Of a DNA stretch of 64,000 bases, positions 1 through 10,870 are shown piece by piece. A program made the position numbers and the translations under genes. The stretch comes from Membranipora membranacea (taxonomy: Eukaryota; Bryozoa; Gymnolaemata; Cheilostomatida; Membraniporidae): positions 26,719,681 through 26,783,680 of the forward strand of contig OU612071.1 in NCBI GenBank assembly GCA_914767715.1, in the 5' to 3' direction. The notes beneath the pieces were generated by a model. The model ran no database searches. It was not told where the DNA came from and saw only the letters and a list, made by a program, of their open reading frames with translations. Every line of letters starts with the position of its first letter. Position 1 is the stretch's first letter.

Positions 1-268
1 TATGTTGATGTTCCGTGTTTCTTTGACCAATTATAACTAATCTTATAAATGTTGTCGAGTCTGAGGCCTTACTCTCACTGATTATATTTGATCTCAGTGT
101 TTATTTTAACCGACACCTATTTTTTGCTACATGCATTCACAAGCACAGCTTCTAGGATGAATGATTTTGGTTTGTATGTATGTCTGTTTGTTTGCTTTTC
201 TGTTAGGTGTTTTACATTAATTTAGTCATCAATAAAAATCAACTGTATTGCCTCAGATTGGTCAGTTT
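1..268. other. Unassigned AT-rich flank
   Basis: No gene, RNA or repeat is visible here. The stretch simply leads into the minisatellite. Confidence 0.5.
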
Positions 269-772
269 GGAATCCTCTCATTGAATGAGGCCCTGTTATG
301 ATGTCGTACTGGAATCCTCTCATTGAATGAGGCCCTGTTCTGATGCCGTACTGGAATCCTCTCATTGAATGAGGCCCTGTTCTGATGCCGTACTGGAATC
401 CTCTCATTGATGAGGCCCTGTTCTGATGCCGTACTGGAATCCTCTCATTGAATGAGGCCCTGTTCTGATGCCGTACTGGAATCCTCTTATTGAATGAGGC
501 CCTGTTATGATGCCGTACTGGAATCCTCTCATTGAATGAGGCCCTGTTCTGATGCTGTACTGGAATCCTCTCATTGAATGAGGCCCTGGTCTGATGCCGT
601 ACTGGAATCCTCTCATTGAATGAGGCCCTGGTCTGATGCCGTACTGGAATCCTCTCATTGAATGAGGCCCTGTTATGATGCCGTACTGGAATCCTCTCAT
701 TGAATCAGGCCCTGTTCTGATGCCGTACTGGAATCCTCTCATTGAATCAGGCCCTGTTATGATGCCGTACAC
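269..772. repeat. 42-bp minisatellite, about 12 copies
   Basis: The unit begins GGAATCCTCTCATTGAATGA and ends near GATGCCGTACT, giving a 42-bp period. About 12 copies start near 269, 311, 353, 395, 436, 478, 520, 562, 604, 646, 688 and 730. One copy (near 395-435) has lost a base in the CATTGAATGAG core. Each unit holds a short near-palindrome, CTCATT-G-AATGAG. Because 42 is divisible by three, minus-strand ORFs run through the array with a repeating MRGFQYGIRTGPHS-like peptide; I regard these as by-products of the repeat. Confidence 0.93.
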
Positions 773-1198
773 TCTCTTTTTATGGCGGTAAAGATAAATG
801 TTAAATATTATTTGCATATGAAATAAGATTTGTGAAAAAATATAATATTTGCACAGTTTTAAAGTTTTGGCATGATGATTTGGGAAACAGTGAATGTCTC
901 TGTAAAATTGAGCAATTATAGTGATATATAAAATGGTCATTATGAAGGTGGTCATAGCTAAACTAACTCCATATAAAAATATAACTTACAACATCATTTC
1001 ATGAAATTATTGTACGTAATCGCTCCTGAAACAGAGCGAATCGTCGATTTAGCTGATAAATAACTTTTAACCCAACAGGGGTTATTGTTGCATTGCATAT
1101 GGTTGATTGATTGCAGTGCAAGATGGCACAAGTGTGGAATACAAATTACATAATATGAGAAATGATGAGAGACGTGTAGAGGGTTAGTGTTTGTGGTT
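773..1198. other. Region downstream of the ABHD-like gene
   Basis: This AT-rich stretch lies 3' of the minus-strand hydrolase stop codon and probably holds its 3' untranslated region. I see no clear polyadenylation signal and no other gene. Confidence 0.4.
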
Positions 1199-4100
1199 TT
1201 AAACGATGACTTCTTCAACCGAAGTTTTTAGTGAACTCGCACTGTCATTAGCACTTTGCTTCTCCAAAGATTTTCTCTTTGATTTGTCCATTGATCGTTT
1301 CCTTTTGGTACTTGCTCTCAGATTATTTTCATTGAGGTCTACATCCAGTAAGTATGTCATGGCTTTGTCTACTGGTGTAGAGCTCATTGTTGTCTGCTGT
1401 GGCTGTACTGAGACTTGGTATTGAGATCTACAGCGTGGTAATCTAAGCTGTATGTTTAGCTGTACTGTGAGATCATCCTGAGGATCACCGCCGGCTCCTT
1501 CACTGTGTGGTGGTGACGAGATGGGGGATAAAGTCACTGGTGATTGTGTTATACCCTGACCTGTGTGGGAAACAAGAACACAAAGTGTTCACAATTGGGC
1601 TATGTATAAGAAAAATGTGGTGAAGTTATTGGAAACAAATTCTTTTTTCAGCCATTATAAGTTAACAATCTTTGACCTTGTCTCATGGCCGCTGGTGACA
1701 GGGTACTCTATCATAATGCCAAACACAAATATTCTCATTGACATATTAGTTATTATTCACATACATTAATATACTGTTTCGAATCAGAAACCCTCAGTAT
1801 ATACAAAAATATCTTTTGCTCACCCTGGAGTTGTCTCATCTCAATCTGACCAATCAGAGCATCTATATACTGTATAGTCATTCTCTCCAGCCATGTGTAA
1901 GGGTCAACAGACGCGCGCCCCTTCTTTGTGTAGAATCCAAGGTGGCCACCATGTTCTGTCATTACAAACAATGTATCTTTGTGGCTTTCTACAAAATCGA
2001 ATCACAATTTATGTCAATATCTATTTTAGTAAGACTCAAGGATCAGCGTTGTGCAGGCTCTAATTTCCTGTCGGGTTTTCCTTCACTGAAGAACAGCAAA
2101 TCTAAGCCAGCACATTGACAACTATCTATCTGTTCTGTCTGTAGAAAAGTCTGGGACATAGACTATCCCTGCAATGTCCATCAAGAATGCAAACAAATCG
2201 TTGCGGCTCAACCAGGGAGGGCTGGATATACCCCTTCCATCCTCCCTTGTTAAAGAAGATTGGGGATTCCTAGTTTTGCCAATTTTAAATTTTAAATGAT
2301 CAGATTGACGCTTAACAGAAGGAGGTAATATAATGTAAACTTACTTGCTCTCCTAGCTGGTATTATTAGAAGCTGTTTAGCCCAAAGAGGATCATCCTTA
2401 GCGTTCACATACAATGTAGGTATGTCTATCTGTAAATATAAAATAGGTCAAGGTCAAACAGCACAGAGGTAATATAAAACAGGTCAAAGTCAGACAGTAC
2501 TGAGGTATTATAGGTGCTTAATTAAATAACCCTGCAGTGATGGAGTAGCAGAAAAACGCCCCAATATCTCTGTCAAAAATATCTGGCCCTGTGGCCTAAT
2601 GGACAAGGCGTCTGACTTCGAATCAGAAGATTGTGGGTTCGAGTTCCATCAGGGTCAGTAGTTTTGACGGAGGGAGCTAAACCTTGATTTGAGTTGACCC
2701 AAACTGCCTGTATTTCGAGTTGCTCTCTATTTCACTGTTAATCTGTTGCCATCTAAAGATGATTGAAGGCATAAGTGGATCATACTTAGTCTCATCTAAT
2801 CAACTGTGGAACGTTACGACCAGAGAAGTTTGTCTCAAAAGTTGGGAGTTATTCAACTAATATCAATGAGTAGACAACTCCCTTGTTACAATTAATTTTT
2901 TCAATACAAATCTAAACCATGGCTAGTTATATTAAAGTTAACAGACAAATATTCAGTTCAGCGATAAATATAGATAACGATAAAGATACATTAAGATATA
3001 AAATGTGGTGAAGGTGAAGGTGAAGGCAGGCCAGATATCTGATAGATGTGATAATATGATTTGTTTTTCTGATTGGCTCATGGAATGTTAAAAAATATCT
3101 GCACTTTTAAAAAAGATCGTTTGATTTCAATTTAATTTTTTTGACCCTAATTGCAAATTTAGAAATATAAGACACATAGCAATCTCAGGCAACGCAGGTA
3201 AAAACAACAGCATGTCTTATGTTTACCTCGTTATACAGATTTCCATACGCCAGACTAGTTTTCATTAGTTTTATATAATTCAATTTAAATGTACAATACA
3301 CACCTTGTCCATATAATGACAGGCACTGGACCATCTATAATAATCCTCCGGACAGCTGTGACCAGTAAGATTACTGTAAATATAAAAAAAATATCAGCAA
3401 TACATATGTATATATACAAACATGAAAAGCAAAATGAACAAAAAGAAAGTAAACATGAATACAGGAATATGAGGAGCCCAGAAACAAATTATCAAGAATG
3501 TAGTTATTCGTTTCATCGAAGGCACCTCAATGGGCACCTCAATGAATTTCCATATCGTATAGTGTGACATAATAATTATTACCAAATCGTCTTAAATTTT
3601 AATCATAACAAATTGATAACCATACTTTGAGCCCTATATTCATACACCCTTACAACCTACCCCATTGTCCAACGACTCACCCTCTCTCTCTACAGAGTAA
3701 TTATATTCAAATCAACACAAAAAAACATAAATTAAGTCTTAAAAATGGCAAATTACAAACAAAAGTAGTAGTACAATGTACAATGTAATAATAGTGAGGG
3801 AAAGCACCATGAGACAGCCCCTTAGACTTTATTACAGTTGTACTTTAGACTGAGTAGTGTTGGGGTAGATGACCGACACACTAACTGATATTTTGACCTT
3901 GTTTGAGTTATTTAATGCTTTGTCTGAACTTTGTGGGGCTCAGCGATCTTCAATAAAATATTCCGACCACTTTTTTGTGTCTATTCAGCTTAAGAGTTTA
4001 GCTAAAGATTTGAACAATGAAAATAATCAAGTGCAATCGCTCTATACCAGTTCCTTTGTTTCTGAGCTGTAAAGCACTTTTATGAACGTAACACCCAACA

Positions 4101-7100
4101 CCTGGGGCACCAGATCAATCTGGGCTCTCAATAGACCTGATCTATTTTTATTCTCCTTTTATCAGGGTCAGTGACACTCAAACTTTTGCACTAACCAGAT
4201 TATTTTACTGTCACGACTTTTGGGGGTGAAAGATTTGCCAGTTGAATGGATAACTTATTTATTCAATGATATGGCCACTATTCAAGTTTACTTATTCTAG
4301 TTTTCGCCTATTATTCACCATCTGAATAAGCTGCCTCGTATTAGTTTTTGTTATCATGGCGTTTAGAGATGAATGATTTAGCAGCGGACTCAGTACCCAG
4401 CTATGTGTGCGTGTCGGTGACCAACTTAACTGACAGATGGTCACCCAACCAGATTATAATGTATGTACTGGCCTTTGCCTGTCTTGAGAAGCTTTTTTTT
4501 GTTCCCCCCTCCACAACAAAGCTTGTCCAGACAGGCTTACACTGGTCTGTGCCTAAAGTTCAGATAATTCAAATCTTATAACGCATAGATATTTTCATGA
4601 AATTCTTCTATGAAATTCCAGTAACGAGCTGCAGAGATATTCAAACCGAAATACATAAACATAAAACGTATTTTTTATTAGTAAGACGTGTTCGTCAGAC
4701 CTTTGGTTGTTATGGGACTGGAACAATCTATCAGCTGAGTACACAAATGGATATAAATATCAATCAATCTTTATATATATCTAAACAAATAAATGTATAA
4801 ATAAATATATATATATATACATATATTTATATATATATATTTATATAGTGGTTACTTACATTGTGATCAGCTCATCTAACGTCTTGAATGTTTTCGTCTG
4901 CATCACTTTATGGAGTAGCGGGGAGTTGTGACTCTTTCTCTTACTTTTTGAAGTATATGATGAGAGCTGTGCTAGGTAAGCCTTAGAGTCACTGTAGTTA
5001 ATGCGGGTGGGTGTACCTACAGCCTCCTCACCAGGACTATGAGTACTGGATGCTCCATCACTAGTTGTCAGGCTATCATAGCCACTACTGTCGAGTGTTT
5101 CTATTCCTGTAGCCTCAAACACTTCATTTACAAAAGTACCATCATTAGGGGTGTGAGAATCGGGCCCCTCGTATCCCTCATCATTTTCTGCACTTGAAGA
5201 TTCTGGGTTGATTTCTGTAATTGAGGCTTCTGATAACAAACTAGTTGCTCTGACTTCTGTGAAATTCTACAAAATATTTCATCTGTATAATTCATTGGTA
5301 TGGGAAGTTTGTCCCATCTGGCTTATATGTCGATGTATTTTCTGGGTCCCTTTGCACAATTTCTCCTCAAAACCAGTTCCCTCTACTTTAACAAAAAACA
5401 TTATTGACTAAAGAAGTGAGACATAATTCTCCAACATGTTACAGACAACTTAGCCTGAGTGCCAGATAACAAACCAAGATAATTAGAGGAAGGTGTGCCA
5501 GGCGTACCTGAGATGAGATCCTCCTAAGACTAACATCAGGTGTAGATAAGTTGGTACTTAGTCTAGCTGACACACTCTGACTCTTTCTCAAGGTCCTCTT
5601 TTCATTCCTGCATGAATAAAAAAATATGAATCTCATAAATGATAAAATAAAAACATGAGAAACTGATGTATTTCACTTGTCTTTGTGATATTAATGGGGG
5701 TCTGGCTGATCCCAGGGTTAACTTTATCACCTTATGTGGGATTATCTGCGCTGACTGGTTGTGACTCAGACCTTACAATGTCCTACCAGATGAGGGTGGG
5801 ATGACGGCGGGATTAGGGCGGGATAAGGGCGGGATAAGGGTGGGAAATTTAATCTAAATCTAGTTGTTTATTGGCCCATGTATGAATCCATCAATGTTAG
5901 TGTTTTCTATCCAAACCAAAGCTCGGAGCTAACAAGTTCCCCTATCCTGTCCATGTAGCGCAACTGTATTTACCGGCGTAGTGATAACTCAGACTCCATT
6001 TCTCTCAGTCTAGGATGTGTACTTAGTACCTCCCAGTTCTTAGCGATGCTTATCTGTACTTTCTTAGTCATCTGCTGATAGTAGAACTTCTTAACTTTAC
6101 TAGATCCCATCAAGCCCCTTGCACTGTAATCACATGTCAAGGCTGTACACATATAAAAGGTCAAGGCCGTACACATATCAAAGGTCAAGGCCGTACACAT
6201 ACCAAATACCAAGCTGTAAACGGAGTGATTTTATTTTAGCTAACCCAAAATATTATAGTGATTAAGCCAGTTTTAACACTTTTAGGTACTTTTTTTTTGC
6301 ATAACTTTTTCTAATCTACCGAGAAAGACTTTTTGAATTTCAATAATTGACATTTTAGAATGCTATTTCATGTTGTACTTTTTATTATTGTAAGCATTTC
6401 GGATGAAAAGCTACCAATTAAACAAACAAACAAGCATATCATTAATATGTACAGATGTCGCCGGGGTCTGGGGGGCTCAGACTAGTACAGATGTCTCACC
6501 GAGGGAGAGCCTCAACAGCTGTCAACTATCTAGATTTTTCCTTGATTTTTATCCTGCACATTTTGAATATTTTCTAAACAAAGGCTTTTTATTTACAACA
6601 TTTTATTGTACCGAATGATAAATCTTGAATCATAGAAGGTGAATCTTTGGACACTGAATCTCTCATATTGTTGGCCGAATATTATGATCCTAAAATAAGG
6701 CAGATTAGACCATTTAGAAGACATAGGTAGTTCTTTAATCAATCTGTGAATGAACAGGTGACAAGAATAGGACTGATAGGACTGAGATTGTATTGTTGGT
6801 TGTGTGGAATGAAGCATGAATGCAAAATAATCCCACAATGCAACAGTCCAGCAATCCATCTATTCCACAATGCATCTGAGAAGAAAATCAAATTCCTACA
6901 ACGATGCAGTTCTAAAGTAAATGAGAAAAGTTTAAATACATGAATGATAAACACTCACCCTATCAAGTCGAAGCCCTGGGATAGAGACAGGCAGGCGATG
7001 AAGTAGTGTTGCATATTTGTGTGCTCACCGAGATATTTACAGACTAGGGCTGCACCTAGAGACATACCTACAGCTATAAGTTTGGTACTCGGCCCGTATA

Positions 7101-9869
7101 ATCTTAGTGTCTCTAATACTACGGCTCCATACTCTTCTGTAGATCCTATATATAAATAAGGTATAGTTATCCTGTATATGGTATATGGTATATGGTATAT
7201 GGTATATGGAATATGGTATATGGTATATGGTTTATGGTATATGGTGTATGGTATATGTTATACCGTATAAGGTATATGGTATGTTGATCCTATATATATA
7301 AATAGGGAGTCGGTGCTCGTCAAAGTAAAATTATGTAACAGTAACAATCCTGTATAAGTAGGAGGTATGATTGATGTCAGAACATCAATCGGTATTGTAA
7401 GAGGTTGTTGTCTAAGTATTTTAGTTAGCTGACGATGGTAGGCCTAATGAATTCAACAATCAGCTATCCAAGGGCTTATATCAGCACAAACAAATGATGC
7501 GAGTGAGATTTTGTGGCATTCCATTATTCGATAGTGAAGGAAACTTGATTATAGACATCCACACAACTTATTGAGAAAGCTGATTGTGAAAGTCGCTAGT
7601 GTCTTCAAATATATTTTGCAGCTTTACCATTGCAGATTATATTTTGTTGGAATTGAAGTCAACTAGATTTACTTGTTCATGGATTGAGCTTACCGAGATT
7701 CCACACACGAGGCGTGGTTATTATCTCCCCTGACAGCATCCCGAGATGGTTGAGTACTACCACTCTATATCCTGAGTCTGTAGCATGAGAGACAAACGTC
7801 TGCACGTAATTATTGAGAGATGTACTCGCTAATCCGGGACAAAGCACTATAGTCACGTCTCTCAGGCTAGGATCTGACAGTGAAATAACATCAAATTTGT
7901 GAAAACACGAGGATCTAATTATGTATAACCCCTTTCACCCCTCTCACCCCTCTCACCCCCCCCCTTCTCAGGGACGACACAAGTTATACCCGGTTACGTT
8001 CAGCTCAAGGCTCATGAATTTCTCCTCATCTGCATAAAAAGAGATTGATGCTGACGATAAGATTTGTTGGTGTCAATTTTTGTTTTCTTACAAAATGTAC
8101 AACCCAATTTAATATGATATAATCAGGGCTATATCCATGGGGTTTGAAGTGATAGATCCAGGCAGGTTGGGTGCTGGAGGGGCGCTATAGCGCCTTCCCG
8201 CCATGGGGGGTATGAGGCCTCTTTAAAAATTGGATGCAGTTTCAAGGCATTCCGACCAGTTTTTAGAATTAAATTGACCAGAATTGTCCAGGATCAGATT
8301 TAATAACAGTAATAATCGTATTTGTGTGAGAAAGTTTTCGTCGAAATTCATATTTTAATGTCCAACACAGAAAAGGCTTTTGTGATGAGATGCCAAGAAC
8401 TGGCCAACATTGAATTTTCACAAGCTCAATCTCTCTCTGTTTAATTTGAGGTGGCCCATGGCACTGAAGGAGAGTTCACATGATTCAGTTTTAGATGTAT
8501 TGATGAACTCTGAATCACATAACAAGCAGTAAATTCGCCATTATAAAACAGATACATCAGTGCTATGGCTTTATAATCCCTAAATATAACACAAGGGGCC
8601 CCTGGCCCTACCAATAGATCATTTGGGTCGATCATAGTCCATGACTGGACATATTGTTACCCATTGCCTGATAAGACTGTGACACTCAAAGTTATGTATG
8701 CAGTGATTTCCATTTGATCACAAACTACTTGTAACGGATAAAGATGCAAGTTTTCTAGTCGCTTAAATTAAGACAAAGAGAAAGAGATGATAACTCCATG
8801 TCAATCTCCCATGTATGTGGGTCTGATGGAGCAGGGCTGCCTGTACACTTAATAGAGAGGGGAGGCTTAGCAGATGGTTGCTCATGCACTCAACAACCAA
8901 ATGAGCATCACTGATGAGTCATCCTGTCCTAAACGCGGTGGGTTATCGGATTCAAATATTCACTTTTTTTGACTGCCCAAATTACTCAAATAATAATAAG
9001 AATACACTCAAAACAGATACAATCATATCAAAACCTTAAAACACAATTTTCTATTAAGGTGATGGATCTGGTTGACTTTATAAAATTTTCTGACAGATTT
9101 ACTACCAATATATACTAAATAAAATTTGTCCGGGGCCTCTGAATACGACAGGTGCCATATATCGCCTGAATTCTGACTTTGGAGGGACAGGAGGAGGAGG
9201 AGGAGGGGGTAGAAGCGTGCAGGGACTTGTGTTGACTCACCGGAGGTTTCCCTTTGTTTGGTCGGTCTGAAGACGTCGTAGTATACGGTAGTGCCGTCCC
9301 CTAGTCTTACATTATACCTATCTGAGCAGAGTGAGGAGAGATCTAACCCTGGTCTCTTCTCCATCAGGCTGTATACTGCTGTTTGTAGGTTACCACTAGT
9401 ACCCCACACTGCTGGGGGCTTATATCTGTCAATATAACATATATTATAAAATCATATCAATAAATCATATTATAAAAAATGGCATATTATAGTATCATCC
9501 CCATCACCGATGATCCAACACATTGACTGTGTGTTAAATAAGAGTTACTGCAACATCATCACAGCAGCTCAGATGACTCTTTTACTTTTTGCTCCGCCTC
9601 CCACTTACTTTTTTATTAACTCCCTATACACGCTTATATTTTGTTTCACTCCCTTAAACTTCTTTTTTGTTCGCCTCCTTCACACTTAGACTTTGTTTCA
9701 CTCACCACACTTATTTTTATGCCGCTCCCATGACAATTACTTCATGTTCTGCTACCTCTTACACTTACTTTTTGTTAAGCAGTGGTATGTTCCTGATTAA
9801 ATTCTCCATATGGGGGTTGCTCTCTTCTCCTTGATCCGCCCCTTTATATACCAAGGTGGGTCTCGCCAT
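1199..9869 (-). CDS. ABHD1/ABHD3-like alpha/beta hydrolase, 11 coding exons
   Basis: Coding exons in transcript order are 9869-9769, 9425-9241, 7873-7694, 7145-6959, 6123-5974, 5607-5508, 5266-4860, 3373-3304, 2429-2345, 1988-1824 and 1560-1199. All junctions are GT-AG and in phase, summing to 1992 nt (663 aa). Visible family marks are a PPAVWGTSGNLQT segment, VLCPGLAS with VVVLNHLG, nucleophile elbow GMSLGA (Ser184), NAKDDP (acidic residue 472 or 473) and EHGGHLGF (His504). Family members are esterases or phospholipases, often membrane-bound; this start gives no N-terminal membrane helix. Compared with the usual size of roughly 400 aa it is long: a Ser/Thr/Glu-rich insert occupies about residues 235-437, and a 120-residue tail carries basic STKRKR-type clusters. 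Whether it is orthologous to ABHD1 or ABHD3 is unresolved. Confidence 0.88.
2585..2657 (+). tRNA. tRNA-Arg (anticodon TCG)
   Basis: The 73-nt sequence folds as a full cloverleaf. The acceptor stem GGCCCTG pairs with CAGGGTC, with one G-U pair. The D arm is GCCTAATGGACAAGGC, and the anticodon stem TCTGA/TCAGA encloses loop CTTCGAA with anticodon TCG. The T loop is TTCGAGT, followed by discriminator A. A TTTT run about 5 nt downstream fits polymerase III termination. It lies on the opposite strand within an intron of the hydrolase gene (between exons 2429-2345 and 3373-3304). I see no intron in the tRNA itself. Confidence 0.94.
5797..5848 (+). repeat. G-run minisatellite with G-quadruplex potential
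   Basis: Repeats of GGGATAAGGGCG-type units give at least seven GGG runs on the plus strand within about 50 bp. It lies in an intron of the minus-strand hydrolase, so the transcript carries the C-rich strand. Confidence 0.6.
6138..6203. repeat. 24-bp tandem repeat, about 3 copies
   Basis: The unit is ACACATATCAAAGGTCAAGG followed by CCGT, repeated about 2.7 times with few changes. It sits just upstream (minus-strand sense) of the acceptor of exon 6123-5974, so it forms part of that acceptor neighbourhood. Confidence 0.75.
7165..7290. repeat. TATGGTA heptamer microsatellite
   Basis: A run of about fifteen GTATATG/GTATACG heptamers with scattered substitutions lies in the intron next to the hydrolase exon carrying the GMSLGA motif. 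Confidence 0.75.
9597..9775. repeat. Degenerate pyrimidine-rich tandem repeat
   Basis: Five or so diverged copies of a unit of roughly 35 bp, like CACTTACTTTTTGTTNCGCC, run up to the donor of the first coding exon of the hydrolase. The donor itself (GTAAGTG on the minus strand) is formed by the last copy, so the splice site seems to lie inside the repeat. Confidence 0.5.
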
Positions 9870-10540
9870 CTCTACACCTGTTTGAGTCTGTAAAGAAAGA
9901 TTACATTTTCAAATTACACTGTATTTTATTTGAATGGCTCTTGCAGGCTTTAGTTTGACTAATGGAGATAAGCCCGATTATTTATTGTATCTAAAAGTAC
10001 AATTTTTATCTGCATTTAAATTGAATTGAATTTTTCTGAAAAACTTCACGGACAACAAAGTTTAGATCAAACATATTATTCTCATTGGATTTTCTCATAT
10101 TTTCCATTCTTGATGATTGATTGATTGGGATTATTGGGGGCAATTTTAACGGCCAGGAGTTCAGTTAATAAGTTGTATGTTTCCTCTTGGCAAGCTTTGA
10201 AGAAGCGTGTCATCATGGAACCAACTGCTGTTCTCCCTGTGTTCACAGATTGGATTTTATTCATTGATTTGTTCAATATCAGGCTGTTATAATGCTCTCT
10301 TAACCGTACATTGATCTATTGGCTTGTCAAGGCTGTCAGTGTGGGCGGGTGGGGAGGGGGGCCTTGACCCGACAGCCTGCCCAGGCTAGTCTTTACTACT
10401 CAAGAGCCCTAAACTTGTGTCTAAATCTATCTACTCAACTCAGTAATTAGCTGTGATCAAAAAACTGATGATGTCAATAAGTCATTTTATACCAAATGTC
10501 ACGTTGAAGTGAACAGCACAATTAATTGAGTTCTATATTG

Positions 10541-10572
10541 CATGGGGTGGGGGTGGGGTGGGGGAGGGGGGC
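10541..10572 (+). repeat. G-rich tract
   Basis: A GGGGTGGGGGTGGGGTGGGG run followed by GGAGGGGGG could form a G-quadruplex. It lies in the 5' intron of the hydrolase gene. Confidence 0.5.
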
Positions 10573-10796
10573 TAGCGGGTCTTCTGAGCTTATCAGTAGA
10601 TTAGGAGTGACTCCAAATATAGGCAAACAGGCCTAAAGTTGTTTTAACAGCACTGACTGACCGACTGACTTTGTTGCAGCGTACTGCGCACACGTCACGG
10701 TAAAGATTAGCATACCCCAAGACGAACAAAGTAAGGATAGTACACTCAATGCTGACGCCGGCTGTTGGCGTTTTTGGGGAATGTTTCTCACTCACC

Positions 10797-10870
10797 TTGT
10801 CACAAACCTTCAGAAACCAAATTTTATCACGACAAAAAGCTCATTGAATCTGGATGCACTTTACTGCGGA
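10797..10870 (-). other. Candidate 5' untranslated exon of the ABHD-like gene
   Basis: On the minus strand a GACAAG|GTGAGTGAG donor lies near 10797. Spliced to the acceptor before coding exon 9869-9769, it continues the reading frame backwards only to an in-frame TGA, which supports ATG 9869 as the first usable start. The 5' limit is not visible. Confidence 0.35.

Noticed and set aside
269-772. CRISPR-like periodic repeat
   Set aside because: The units are contiguous with no unique spacers, and the genome is eukaryotic.
222-955. Minus-strand ORFs with MRGFQYGIRTGPHS repeats
   Set aside because: They follow the 42-bp minisatellite, have no splice or start context, and break where a copy loses a base.
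10601-10795. 64-codon minus-strand ORF with a hydrophobic start (FVLGYANLY)
   Set aside because: It lies after a good donor in the hydrolase 5' intron and ends in a stop before the next acceptor, so it is not joined to the protein.
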